A stretch of 64,000 bases of DNA from contig NW_006763144.1 of assembly GCF_000264905.1 (NCBI RefSeq), positions 1,183,648 to 1,247,647 on the forward strand, written 5' to 3'. This document shows, one piece after another, positions 35,994 through 47,969 of this stretch. How positions within the stretch are numbered: the first letter of the stretch is position 1; each line of letters begins with the position of its first letter. The position numbers were made by a program, and so were the translations under genes. Under the pieces are notes generated by a model, which was not told the DNA's origin, ran no database searches, and saw nothing but the letters and a program-made list of their open reading frames with translations. This DNA is from Stereum hirsutum FP-91666 SS1. Taxonomy: Eukaryota > Basidiomycota > Agaricomycetes > Russulales > Stereaceae.

Positions 35994-36083
35994 CTATACA
36001 GTGAGCCTACAACTTCTAAAATCATCAATCAACAATGTTATCTATTCAGCGCACCGATAGCCTGTTTAACCCACCACCACCAA

Positions 36084-37618
36084 TTATCGCATCCTCAGCT
36101 GTGGCCCGCCGTTCTCTCCATGACCATTCGGCTCCCCCTCCCTCTTCATATTCATATCCGCCTCCGAAGCCGAAACGCTCCTCGCGATTCGCGGCGGTAA
36201 CTGCATCGCAGGCGAAGGCTCCATCTGCACCGTCCTCACCACCGTCGGACTCCCAAGCGGTATAAGCTCCTCCTCCTCTGGCCCCGCCCTGTCTTTCTTG
36301 CTCCGCCGTCGGGAAGCGTCGCTCTTTGGTCGAAGACGATTATGATTGTGATTCGGGGAGGTGGAGATTAGAGTGTGTGAGGAAGGTGTAGGAGATGTGG
36401 GGCCTGAGAAAGTTTGACGTGACGACTGTGTGTGCCCGACGGGCGAAAGCTCGACCTCTTGTTCGTCGCTTACGGATGTCGTGTTGGATGAACTGTCGAA
36501 AGATAAGCGGGAGATGATCTCGTCCCTCGTTGACGCCGAGAACGGGAGAGCGGAGAAGAGAGGGGCGAGGCGAGGGGCGAGGGTGGATGTGGCGGAGAGG
36601 AGGCGGTTACGAGTCGACTCGAGAACGGGTGGTGGCGAGAAATAGTCCGTAGTGAGGATGGAGGGCGGTGTCGAGGGTGAACCATCCCGTGATGAACGCA
36701 TGGTAGTATGTGACGAGTGTGATGGTGGAAAGAATGAGAGACGGGAGTTGGGAACACGGCGGAGGGTGTAGAGCCCAGAGGACGGAGGCGGTCGTGGAGG
36801 TGAAGGCGAAGATGCAGATGCGGGAGACGGATTTACCGCTACCGAGGAGGATGATAGTTCTTCTTCCGGATGAAGAAGGTCGGCCTGCTCTGAGGCAGCT
36901 GCGTCAAGAAAGGCTAGTTTCGCGTGGCGTGCCTGATCAATCGGAATATACAGGACATTTCGAAGGTGAATGGGATCTGACGGCCACAGCTGGTTCGCAC
37001 GACGCAGCTCGGCGAGTGGAATACCATATTTCAGAGCCACACCTGCTAGTGAATCCTTCGGCATAACCTGAGTGTGGTACGAAGCGTCTTCAGTGCTAAA
37101 CTGGTGATTCGAAGGTGGTGCCACACACGTACTTGATGGACGAGCACTAGTCTCTGCGACTCATCAGGTCTGGATATCGGCGAGACGGTGACACCATTCC
37201 CATTCTCGTTCGACTCGTTTGTTGTCTGTCTGGTTTCCGAGGCCCAGGAAGACACAGCACGAGCGAGACGAGGCCTGGTGCTCGGACCGGCGTCGTGGCG
37301 CACTGAGGATGTAGAGGGCCGCGAGCTGAGAGGATGATGGTCTCGAGAGCCGCTGGCATGGTCGCTGAAGGTGCGCGACCTGGAGTGAATGGAGGGTGGC
37401 ATGCAATTGGGGTTGTATGAGGATGCACCCTCCGAGTCTCCTCGTCTTCGAGTGACGGTCTGAGTGTGCTGCGCGTGCGAGTGGGAGGACGCACGGCCGG
37501 AAGTAAATGGTTTGTTGTCAGTGCCGTCGTCGAACGGATTGAAGTGCAGCTCGTCGAAACCGCCATTGACTTCGTGCTCGACACCATTGTGGTGACCGTG
37601 GCCGTCTGTGAACGGCAT
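36084..37618 (-). CDS. Intracellular LysM-domain protein
   Basis: Two exons (37133-37618, 36084-37067) give 489 residues. No signal peptide is present; the N-terminus is His/Asp-rich and disordered. One LysM domain spans residues about 156-205: RLVLVHQVMPKDSLAGVALKYGIPLAELRRANQLWPSDPIHLRNVLYIP, split by the intron and rejoined in phase. The rest is Ser/Pro-rich and disordered. This resembles eukaryotic LYSMD-type proteins that are cytosolic, unlike secreted chitin-binding LysM effectors. Role unknown. The stop lies about 90 bases from a truncated DUF6533-type relic. Confidence 0.85.
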
Positions 37619-38077
37619 TACTTAAAGGAGTGTCAGCGAGGAAAGACGTGGACCATGGCAAGAGAGCTGTAGTATTTCGGGATCAAGGCACTCGGATGCG
37701 GTGTGTTGGCGACGAGACGCCTGATAAGGCAGTCGGCCGTTTTCATTTGGATGCTCGCCGCAGTAGGACAGGACTGCAGTGCATAACTTCATACCTCTAC
37801 ATGTACATATATACGCATGGGGAGGGGGGCATGTAAAAATATAGGTTTGACTTGATACTACTACAGCCACTTCTCAAGCATGCTTTACCAGATATATCGG
37901 AAGAAAACACCTCAAAGGTGGCAAGACGTAAGTCATGAGAAGAAAAATGGCGCGGCGTGAACACGGCGGGAGCAGCGAAGTAAAATGGATAAAATAACGG
38001 ACAAATATCCCGATGGGCTGAAGAATTAGAAATCGAAGGGAGAACCTGAAAGAACAATGGGCACTGTTCGAACCAGG
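37619..38077. other. Intergenic region between bZIP and LysM genes
   Basis: About 460 bases, with the LysM promoter and the bZIP 3' UTR. No gene seen. Confidence 0.4.
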
Positions 38078-38986
38078 TTATGCATCATCGCCTTCTCTTG
38101 CCCTTTTACCAGCTCCCGTAGACTGCTGCTGCTGATTCGACCCCGCTCCAGTAACGCCGACGACGAGACCCTTGAGCCAGCCATTCTCCCTCCTGAGACC
38201 CTCACACTCGCGCTCGAGCTCGGAGACCCTGCTCTCGAGTTCCTTCGCCTTCTTCTCCAAAGCCGCCTCCCTTTCCTTCTTCTTCAACCGGAACCGGGCC
38301 GAAGCGGCCGTGTTCCGCCGGCGCTTGTCTTCTGAGGGCGTCAGAGATGAGTCAGGCGTGACCGGGGATGCGGCTGCGCTCAGACTGTCGTCGCCTACAG
38401 TGGAAATGGACGCCTTGCGAGTGCGCGCGCGCTTAGCTGGTGGTGCAGCCTGTACGTCAGGCTTGGTTTCGAGCGCAGAGGCAGGGGTAGATGACGCGAG
38501 AGGCTGGGAAGGAAAGTTGTGTGCGGGGTAGAGAGAGAGAATTTGTTGGAGGGATGGAGCAGCGGCAAGCTGGTTCTGAGGCTGCTGGAAGGGTGGTAGA
38601 GCGAAGGGGTCGACTCCAAGACCGGCGAGGATAGCGTTCAGGTCGAAAGGCGGCTGCTGAGAGCCGGTGACCGAAGACGGGATTTGATTGCCGAGGACGA
38701 CATTGTCATGGCTGTCTAGGTGGGCAGGACCAGAGGGCGCACTACCGTCGTCTTCGTCTTCTTCACGGTCAAAGTCATCGTCGGCAGCAGAAGTGCCGTC
38801 GGGGCGATGCTGATGCTCTTTAGAGAGGAGGGGTTCGTCGGATTGGAATGCGAGATTAGTCCAGAGGTCGAGCTGAGCATTGAGCTCTGGAAAATGTGGG
38901 TTGGAGAGCAAGTCCTGTGAGTCGGAGAGATAGGACTGCTGAACGGGGTGAACGAGGTTAAGTCCCTGAAGAGCGGAGGGGGCCAT
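38078..38986 (-). CDS. bZIP transcription factor (MetR/Cys-3-like basic region)
   Basis: A single exon of 302 residues. The N-terminal two thirds are acidic and Gln/Pro/Ser-rich, as in activation domains. The bZIP is at residues about 215-275: KRRRNTAASARFRLKKKERE gives the basic region (NTAASARFR), and leucines in LESRVSELERECEGLRRENGWLKGL form the zipper. The NTAASARFR basic region with KKK resembles MetR/Cys-3/Met4-type sulfur regulators, but other bZIPs share it. I chose the Met of MAPSALQG because a TATATAA and an apparent leader lie just upstream. An in-frame extension to 39253 exists but is not protein-like. Confidence 0.85.
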   Translation of the reverse strand: MAPSALQGLNLVHPVQQSYLSDSQDLLSNPHFPELNAQLDLWTNLAFQSDEPLLSKEHQHRPDGTSAADDDFDREEDEDDGSAPSGPAHLDSHDNVVLGNQIPSSVTGSQQPPFDLNAILAGLGVDPFALPPFQQPQNQLAAAPSLQQILSLYPAHNFPSQPLASSTPASALETKPDVQAAPPAKRARTRKASISTVGDDSLSAAASPVTPDSSLTPSEDKRRRNTAASARFRLKKKEREAALEKKAKELESRVSELERECEGLRRENGWLKGLVVGVTGAGSNQQQQSTGAGKRAREGDDA

Positions 38987-41003
38987 GGCTTGCGGCACTT
39001 GTGATTCTGGTGAGATGAAAAGCGGGCAGCTTGTGAGGAAGAGTGGGATGGAGTTATATAGAGATACGCACCGGTCCAGCTGATGCGCTCGGTCGATAAG
39101 ATGGGAGTCCACAACAGAGTCCAAACCGGTATAGGCTGACAAAAATTCCCTCACGTGCCTGGCGCACCCGTCCCACTCCGCCCCCCCTTCAACTCCGCCA
39201 CCGGCCATCCCAACCCCGTCCCCATTCTCGTCTATTATGATTCTCTGCAACACGTTTGAAGCTTCGAGCCTGTCTCGCTGACATTTTCCTCCCGCATTTC
39301 ATGATTTTTTCCTTAACCGGCGCCTTTCTTGCGATTATTTCTGACTCCGACAAACTCGGGGGATCCTTTGTCATCCCCGTACTTGTCCCGTGCTGTACAT
39401 GACCACTCCGAGACTGGGGAAACTAGAGCTTCTTCTGCCGTCACTCTACTCTAACGCTCTCTTCAACGTTACCGACCACGATCTCTGACCCATCAGACAA
39501 CCTGGCCCTCTTGCACCTCGCCACCAACCGCGCCACCCACCCCTGTCCTCCCTCGACGCTGTCCAGCTGCTCTTCCGAGTCTCTCGAGACTCAATTCCAT
39601 CATACCACCATGCTGCTCGTCTGGGATCTAGTCAGCAGTATTCCGAATTATGAGCGGCAACAATCAACACATACCTCATCATTTGAAGACATTTTACAAC
39701 ACGAACCAGCGTCAATCTCATATCCTGGTTCGCAAGGTCGAGAAAGACTTCCGCAGCGTCGCCGCTTGATGGTACTTTGTGATAGTTCGACCTCGCCACC
39801 GTCCCCGTCACTTGCTTGCTGTTGTCCCTGGTCTTGAAATAGCTTCGAGGATACGAAGAGCATACAATAGTCTGCTAGGATTTCTCACCGTGTCCCCATA
39901 TTGCTTATACGGCACAGCTTGTGGGTATGCTGTAGAGATCCATCAGCATACTACGAACCAGAAGAAGGAATCGACGTACCTCCATGCCCCACAGCTCGAC
40001 CTCATGAATCCTAGCCATCGATGCCAATAGACCGAGAACTCCAGTCAGCCTCGCCACCGTCCCGCCACCATCCTTGTCGCCATCTCAACCTTGGCGAATT
40101 CAAGCTACTTCCCACAATTGTTGATGCTCTAGGCAGTGATACTCCGTACCTCAGGGCGATCTGTATACACTCCGAACATGCAGTGTGCGGGTGAGTGGTG
40201 ACATTGACTGGCCGTGTGCGTTGCGCTCATCGAACGGCGATTCTCCTTTCATACTTGGTCTCAGAACACAGAGTAGAGCCGTAACTGGCACTGCACGGCG
40301 AGTCAATTGGCCTCGCGACAAGTTTCAAGGAACACGTACACCATGGAGGAGGAGGAATACAGTCATGCTGGGAGCAGGTCAGTGATGTCCATCCTCGCTA
40401 CGCGTAGTTCTGAAATATTACCCTAGAACATGATGACTATACTACGGCGAGCCACTGCATCCTGGTACGCCGCGGCTTCGTGACGGGAAATATAACTCAC
40501 TTGTTTACGGTAGAATGACACATCTTGGACCACAATAGCTACCTTTCACATTCGAATGCCGATATTTCGACGCATGAAAGAAAAGGCAATGTGCAATATC
40601 AATAAAGACACGTAAATCTGTAGGAGAAGAAGGTGGTCTAGAAGAGCTCGCGCTGGATTTATATGCGAGTGCTGGCATTCGACAATTAGTGGAGGATGGC
40701 TTCATCTTGCGTCACTGGCAGAGAAGGTTTAACCTTGTAAGCGAAAGCGTATATTTCGTCGCGTCATCCGCTCAGGAAGGTCGCGCAATCTGAGGGGCGC
40801 CACACAGCGGCAAACTCTTCCACGTGCGATGGATAACTTACACCGGGAAATGCCGAGGTTCAAGTTCGAAGTCCGAAGGCTGGCTTTGTCAGCGTTTAGG
40901 AAAGTCTGCGTCATTTCAACGTTCGACCCAAGTCAAACCTGCTCACTGTTACCACCATCGCGTTTTCCACTTTGATCGACCCCACTGTCGCGTCAAAGTT
41001 GCC
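38987..41003. other. Gene-poor divergent interval between bZIP and CWC24
   Basis: About 2.0 kb. On the plus strand 40021-40200 is a short frame (MPIDRELQSAS .. LGEFKLLPTIVDALG) that ends at a good donor GGGTGAGT, which could be a coding exon of an unknown gene. I cannot join it to further exons. Frames at 39511-39837 are low complexity. No known domain seen. Confidence 0.35.
40021..40197 (+). CDS. Possible short exon of an unknown gene
   Basis: Frame of about 58 codons from an ATG, with protein-like middle LGEFKLLPTIVDALGSDTPY, ending at a consensus donor. No partner exon or family found. It may be a chance frame or a relic. Confidence 0.2.
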
Positions 41004-42162
41004 ATGGCATCTACTGAATCAGTAAACGTCCCATTTATCAAGAAGCGGAAGACAAGACCCACGACTACACGTCAACGTTCCGCCTCACCACCCATCTCAT
41101 CTACCAACCCTACCGACCCCACTCCCTCCTCCTCAAAATCCCAAGTCATCCTCCCCTCTCGAAAATCCACATCCAATCTTCTCACCGCCGGCACCAAACG
41201 CACCTCATCACAGCGCCAAGCCGACGATTCCGACGTCTGGGGCGACCTGGACGTTACTCGACGCGAAGGTCCAGGAGTCAACTGGACCTCGGCAGGTAGC
41301 CATGTTAATGCGGCGCTGCAGATTCTAGAGGGCGATGAGGCGGAGGAGATGTTGGCGAAGAAGATGAAGAGGGATGCGGGGGATGGAGAGGATGAAGAAG
41401 GGCCGGACGATGGGATGTATAGAGGGCAGAAGGCGTATAAGACGCATATCAAGAAGAGCCAAGAGGTACCGAAGGCGATGAGGACGGGTCCTCAGAGAAA
41501 TAATAATAGCACCATTAGGACGGTGACGATAACAGATTATCAGCCGGATGTGTGCAAGGACTATAAAGGTGCGTCAAGCGATTCTTCTACGTCTACCCCA
41601 GCATACTGATGAGCGGGCTTTGGGTTTGTGTAGAAACTGGATTTTGCGGCTTCGGTGATACTTGTAAATTCTTGCATGACCGCGGGACATGTGCGTTCCT
41701 TTGATCTTCATTCTGAGGGACCGTAGATGCTGATGGCGTTCCATAGACCTCGCCGGCTGGCAGCTGGACAAGATTGCGGCGAATCCAAAGAAGCAAGTCG
41801 GTGATTCGGACTCAGACTCGGATGGTTCTGACGACGAGGATGTGCCATTCGCATGCCTCATCTGTCGAAAGCCATACACGGAACCCGTCGTCACTCGATG
41901 CGGTCACTATTTCTGCTCGGCCTGTGCTATCAAGCGATTCGGCAAAACGCCGAAGTGTGCGGCTTGCGGTGCACCGACAGGCGGCATCTTTAACAGGGCG
42001 GAGAAGATCATGGAGAAGCTGAACAAGAAGAAGAAGAAAAAGGAAGATAAAGATGGCGAGGACTCGGGCGAAGAGGGGGCGTCGCATGTGAGGATCGAGG
42101 GATTGGGTGAAGGGAGCGGAGGAGAAGATGGTGGATCTGGGAGTGAAGAGGAGGACGAGTAA
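41004..42162 (+). CDS. CWC24: Pre-mRNA splicing factor CWC24 (CCCH and RING)
   Basis: Three exons (41004-41568, 41634-41690, 41747-42162) give 345 residues. The N-terminus starts MASTESVNVPFIKKRK and is low complexity. A CCCH zinc finger crosses the exon joins ([20 protein letters not shown]: C-x8-C-x5-C-x3-H), and a RING finger follows (CLICRKPYTEPVVTRCGHYFCSACAIKRF then CAAC). This order is the signature of CWC24/RNF113, which joins the activated spliceosome near the 5' splice site. The C-terminus is lysine then Glu/Gly/Ser-rich. A fitting gene for such an intron-rich genome. Intact. Confidence 0.95.
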
Positions 42163-44967
42163 AGTTCGTCACAGCCGCGTTGTTCCCTGTATGACCAGGT
42201 CTTTGGTGTATTTATCGGTTCGTCTATGTCATAGAAGTCATTAACGGTCTCTGCTCCGTGCAATGACATGACTCACTGTTTTCACGCGCATTAGGTGTCA
42301 GATCCTGCTAGCAGCGATTAGTCTATATCGCGACGGAAACGGGTCATGTGCTGCCTTGGAACCAAAGCTACCACTTTTAGTGTCGGCCCATACAGAACTC
42401 CTCTTCATCATAAGGATCCTCACCTCGAGCACTGCACTCGTTCGACCAAACTGTCAATTACAACAATGGTCACGGGCTGCACGGGCTTATTGCATGATCA
42501 TCGTTCCTTGACCTCGTGGCGAGTGCTTTGACTGACGAACGTTGTCGACACCAGCCTTCTCGTGTAGCAAGAACGCTGTTCATGGAAGCAGCGTCACTGA
42601 ACTGTTCTACCACCTACTGACCAGAAATTTTGTCGGAATGTCTAGATATCGAATATGTCATTGGAGGATCATGAGCGAATCCAGACAAAACTCCAGGACC
42701 CTGCAGCAGTTTCAGGAAATGTCATAGGGCTGACGTATCTGTGGACTGTCTTTAATGATCTGCAGAGGACCGTGCATGTACTGGCTGAGGAAAAGACCCG
42801 GTGTTCATCACAAAACTATGGCGCGGCTTTCTATCGTCTCGAGCGAGAAGGCCGGCTGCATGGTCGGCTATCTCGGGCAGTAATAATGACCAGAGGTTAA
42901 GCGAGCGAAAGCAAGATTGTCGAATCTAGGATTCAATTCCTATCTCAAAACACGAGGCTCAAGCAACCTACCGAACCGATAATATGTTTTTATGTTCAAT
43001 CGCATCGCGTCCAGCCTGCCGCGGTAAAGGCATTGCCGTCGCAGAAAGTCTGTGGTTGGAGTATGTAAATCACCTCGCGAACGAGGAATGCCGCCGCCTT
43101 TCCCGGGAACACTTGGTCGAGCCCTCGGGACAGCTTCTATTAGATCACGTCCACGATCCTTGCGGTGGTCCGTCTTCCATCCTGGTGTCCAAAGTGTGTG
43201 TTCCATCGCATTTACGGCAAAGTGGATCATCAATACACTCTGACATTGACCTTGTGCTCCTTGACTCTGTGAATCCCGGAAGGAAGGAAGAATTGCAGCA
43301 GTTTCGTAGTGGGATGCGAACGGGCGAGGATTCATTATAATCAGCGGGTTCACGCGTACTGCGAGCTGCCATTCATCCGCGTTCGCTCGACAGTCAAAGG
43401 ACTTCGGCACTCTCCACAACACCAAGGCAAGCCCGAGGGTCCGTGGCATTATAGACTACATGCAACTGCATCGCTCAGTATCTTCGCCTTCCAGTGAGCA
43501 CGTACGACGCGGGGGTGCGGGCATGCTTCCAGGGCTGAATTATATTACTTTTGCCGGAACGACCGATATGGCGAGTACCTAATACGACTGGAACGACGCA
43601 AGGGAACAATGGAAACGCGTCAGAGTATCGAGAAGCAACTGCGTGAAGAAAAGGCAAGGAAGTCGCAGATTCAGCAGCTAAGAGTTGCGGCGGATCTCGA
43701 TGATTTAGAGGTAATAGGAAGCACCGGTTGAATGAGAAGCTAAACGGGCTAAGCCGGTGAACAAATGCAACGCGGATCGAAGCTCGCATAGGCAGCTTCG
43801 AGCTAAAACGACAGCTTTTCTGGACGCACTTTGAATCGGACGTCGGCGACATAGCCACTGTGACCACTTGTGCCGGATCCCTATAGACCTGCTGGATACT
43901 TGTCCTCGGTTTCCCGTTGAACATGGCTTAGGCAGTGCCATCTTACTCGCTACACGGTAGTAGGCGACAGGACACAAAGTACACTTGGTGACAGACTGTC
44001 CGATCAGGCTGATAGTATGGAAGTGGCGGAAGTCTGGGTCTGGAAGGTGGTGAGGTAGTACACCGTGACCGTGGTATGTGCAATAGTCCCGGCGGTAGTA
44101 CGTGCGCTGTTCCACAGGCAGAGAAGCGGTGTACGTTGAGTCCTGCAGTATTCGAAATTTTGACAATCTGTGAGAACTGTTTGGTGAAGAGACGCTGATG
44201 TGTGCCTCAGTGGGAGTAAGTGAGTAAGTTTATCGGCGAGTTTGTATCGGAAAGACTCGGAGATTAAGATATTGAGTCCGGAGCGTACCTATAAAGTTGG
44301 CATTTGGCCCACGCTACGCCACAACGGGCGCCACCAACGGAGCGCTAAAGTAAGCACTCAAATTAGCAGATTTAAGGTAAGCAAGGTAGTAGTATACAAT
44401 CGGCAGCGCACCAACACGAGGGTAAGTACGCAGAAACGCACAACTTGTTTCCGTACCGATACAACGTCCGTGTCCATATTTATCAGCGGTTGAACAAACG
44501 AGTTCACCAGCACCAGCGATCAGACAGAGCAATGGAGTCAGAGCGGGAGGGCGGGGAGGGTGTAGGAGGAGAGAGTAAGTGGGCATATCTTAACACAGGA
44601 AGAGGAGAGGAGATTTAAGCGAGTTGTCGAGAAGCAAACGAAATCGAGCAGCGGAGATAAAACAACGGTGACTCAAGAAAACACGGGCAAAGCATATCAA
44701 GAAAGTAGCGAGGCGACACGAATACCAAGAAATCACCGAAAACTATACCAACGAGCGCAGAACTAGACAGTAAGGTATCAGCGTATCAAGAAAGCAGTAA
44801 GTATACAGACCAGGGACAGCCGGACTATGACATGTATAGTACAGAGGACTGGCAGAAAAGCACAAGACGAAAGCGGAGGCAGAAGAGAACAGTATACCAT
44901 GGCGTGTTTCATCCATACTTCTTCGTCGACCCCCCGTGACCGCAGCATCTCCCTCTCAAGTCATCCT
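42163..44967. other. Gene-poor interval with coiled-coil fragments
   Basis: About 2.8 kb between CWC24 and the C2H2 gene. The plus strand carries two coiled-coil-like segments (42655-42900 and about 43548-43710). The right end (44200-44960) is A-rich on the plus strand and probably the long 3' UTR of the C2H2 gene. Nothing else recognisable. Confidence 0.4.
42655..43770 (+). pseudogene. Possible broken coiled-coil gene
   Basis: Segment one (42655-42900) starts MSLEDHERIQTKLQD and has YGAAFYRLEREGRLHGRLSR. A second, about 43555-43710, reads YGEYLIRLERRKGTMETRQS followed by EKQLREEKARKSQIQQL and ends DDLE before GTAATAGG. A further charged stretch in another frame (RKHRLNEKLNGLSR) follows at about 43726. 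The two YG..x..RLER segments look like related units. Between them are stops and no clean exon chain, so this is either a decayed gene or one with introns I could not place. No function assigned. Confidence 0.3.
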
Positions 44968-45691
44968 TCAAGCATGAGAGTCGTTCATGTGTCTGGTGAG
45001 GGAGTCGGTGCGTGTATACGTCTTCTGGCAGATGGTGCACTTGTGAAGCCTCTCGCTGTGGACCGAATCGCGGTGGCGTTTGAGATCACCACCCCTGGTG
45101 AACGTCTGGTCGCAGATGTCGCACCTGTGGGTAGGCTGAGCGGGCTGCGATGAAGAAGACGACGGCGCCTGATGTCCCACGGGATGGAGGGTGTACTGGG
45201 ACGAAGGCTGGGCATGATAGTATGAATGGCCATGATGAGTCGCAACGCTATGGCCACCCGGGAAGGAGTTGATGGGCTGGCCGTGAGGGATGCTGCCGTG
45301 GGGGATATGGCCGTGGTGAGCGACAGGGATGGGTAAGCCGGAAGGCGCATAACCCGAGACTGGAGACTGAGCGATTCCTTGTCCGCTATAGTCTCCCGCA
45401 TAACCAGCTTGGCCTTGAGGATTAAAGCCCGCATGGGTTAGTTCCGGAGCTACAGGATGATTAGACGACATTGGGACCAGTGAAGGCGAATGAAGACAGA
45501 CGAGGGTTAGGCACACCATGGGAATGCGAGGATTGACGTCCGCCAGGATTAACACCCCCGACCTGCTGGGGCTGCTGATATAGCGGGTGTGAGGGATGAT
45601 AGCCACTGCCATGAGCATGAGGATTGGCAGGGGGTGAGTAAGTGTGGTTGTTGCTGGTGTTGTTGTTGATGTTGTTGTATGGGTAAGACAT
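44968..45691 (-). CDS. C2H2 zinc-finger transcription factor
   Basis: Two exons (45517-45691, 44968-45449) give 218 residues. The N-terminal part is Asn/Pro/His/Gly/Gln-rich and disordered. The C-terminus has two classic fingers: CDICDQTFTRGGDLKRHRDSVH and CTICQKTYTRTDSLTRHMNDSH, and the chain ends two residues later. Two adjacent C-terminal fingers with this spacing are common in fungal DNA-binding regulators, but the target cannot be told. The intron (45450-45516) is placed because it restores the frame with GTGTGC..CTGTAG borders and a CTAAT branch site. Reading through exon 1 instead would stop after GPNVV. Confidence 0.85.
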
Positions 45692-47969
45692 GATAGAAAG
45701 ATGGGTTGGCAGGTCTGAGGAGGAGGGTACGCGAAGGGAAGATGTTTTATAGCTTGTCCGTGGAAGCCGCTCGACGGGAGCATTCTTGCAGGCCGGAGAA
45801 TTTGCGAGAACTTGCCCTCGATAGATGGACTATGCGAGCTGAAGGCATCGACATGAGTCACCAGCGGGCGGGGATCTGGCGAGGAGCAGGTTCTGAGATT
45901 GGGCGTACGATTTCGCCCGCAATGCGGGTCATTTGAGTGCTGACGGTGGAAGCGAAGAAGAAAATAATACATATTAAACTCCTTTCGGGATACAAGGGAG
46001 GCGTCGCGCCCTTGACGATGTTCACTCCGCGAGGATGTCTTCGCCTGGAAGTTAGCCTTCGATTATCGGTGCCCGGGGGGTCGAATGAACCGGTGTTTAG
46101 AGCGCCCTACCGTGGCCAACCTCGATTGGGAAGACAGAATTTGGAACGTCCTGTATTGTCAACGGGGGATCTCCATGTGTATCCGAAGAAGGAAATTTGC
46201 CAATCCACTTGCCTTTCACAGTCGTACAATCCCTCGGAACTCATAGATAGTACTCTCCGACATCTATGGTCGGGCAAGTGCCTTTTTAGGATATCTCAGA
46301 TGGTGCCTCACAAGCGGCCATTAGCAACAGTCGATGACCGCTGTCTACCATCCGATGGTGTCTGACATCGAAAACGGCGGTATCTCGCTGCGAAACTTCG
46401 AATTCGATGTCCGAAGAATTCAGACAGACTCCCTCTCGTTCGCTCGCTCATAATTGATGCGTAGGATTGTGACGTGCTGTCACCGTCCTCTGATCGTTTT
46501 CGTGTAATCTCACCCGGTGAACGTGGCGCCGAAGCCACTTGTGAAGCATGTGAAAGGAGAGTGTTCAACGATCAAGTGTTGAGATACCTCACAGCATCTA
46601 GTAACACTCCCTTATTGCTTTTGGTCAGCGTTGCGGTCCTTGCAGACACTCCCTTAATGAGGACAGGCGAAAATGGACGATGAGACGACCACGAGCCCCT
46701 GAGCATCGAAAGCACATCGCATTGAATCGAGTACTCCCACGTTGACGGAGACGTTAATCTCCTGTGGTAAACACGAGTGTGAACCTACGAAGGCACGGCT
46801 TGGGGTACAGTAGTTGGCCACTTCCGAACACAAGCACGATCCCAGGACAACAGGGCAGAAAATCGCCCATTGAACATTTGTATATCTCGCCACAAAGATA
46901 TCTGCAAGGGACAGGGCTATTCGACATCAGTCGATCGTAGGCACCGTCAAGACTGTGCATCGAGGTAGGCTATAACGTGGCGCAGCGCTCATCAGTGATG
47001 CATGGTCGACCGTTTATCAAGCAGGGAAGGCAGAAGCAGACGTGAAAAACCACGCAATCTAATGCGTCCGACGTCGCACGACCAAAGTCGCTTCATGCTG
47101 CCAGTTCCATGAGGCAGCGCACCATCTGATCCGCTTTTTGTATGTAACAATCTCGCAAAACAGACAGTTATAGGTGACCGGCCTGGCTAACGCTCTACGC
47201 CGCGAGACAGCGAAAGAAGAAACTCTGTGGTTGTTCAAGGATTCAATTTAATCTGATATTTCGGAGATGGAACGGGCGACTGAGGGCTCCGGAGAGCAGC
47301 AGATGTTTGAGCAAGACTGCTTGTGCCTGTGCAGCACAGCATTTTCAGCGCGTTATGGCAAGCCAGGATAGACAGGTATGGCAGATAAAGCTCAATAAAA
47401 TCGGCACACCATTCGATGCAATGGGCTGCATAGCACTGTCTGGCAGCGCCATGATTAAGTATAGCGCACGGAAAATCTAGCAAGAGGTGGAGGCAACATA
47501 TGTGGGCAGGCTGAGTTCGTTACGCTCGATCGAGAGACTCCATCGACGTGAAAGTGAAACACTAGGATACGACGACTGACCGAGCCAAATCCAGTGAGAG
47601 AGATTTCATGCTTTCAGGCGCGGTTGGGCGGAAATAGACGGAAACAACATTGTTTGACGAGCTTGAACCTGGTGGTAGCGAAAATCGGAGGTCCGCTCCG
47701 GGCAATGCATCGAACTAGTTGTAGTAGAGCGCACATAATGCGAAAGAAGCGGGACCGTTGGCGTGATTACGGCGCGTTGAGAAGAAGGAAAGAGCAGGTA
47801 CAATCGTACATCAGAGCTGGGCGTTCTGTTGAGAGGTGGAGCCCGGGTAACGGCGAGTGCTATACGGCGGCTATTGCCATTTTGCCACCGCCACCGCCAC
47901 TTCCACGTGGACGTGGGGCGGAGCCACAGTCAGCTTGAGACTGGTCTGGTTCTCTACTTGTTTCCGTCC
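45692..47969. other. Gene-poor divergent interval between the C2H2 gene and PPG1
   Basis: About 2.3 kb. Contains the promoters of both genes. All frames are short, on both strands, and none looks like a known family. The last 150 bases before PPG1 include a CCACCGCC-rich patch. Confidence 0.4.

Noticed and set aside
38987..39253. N-terminal extension of the bZIP protein by 89 residues
   Set aside because: The stretch includes a TATATAA and non-protein-like sequence, and a good Met starts the acidic domain at 38986.
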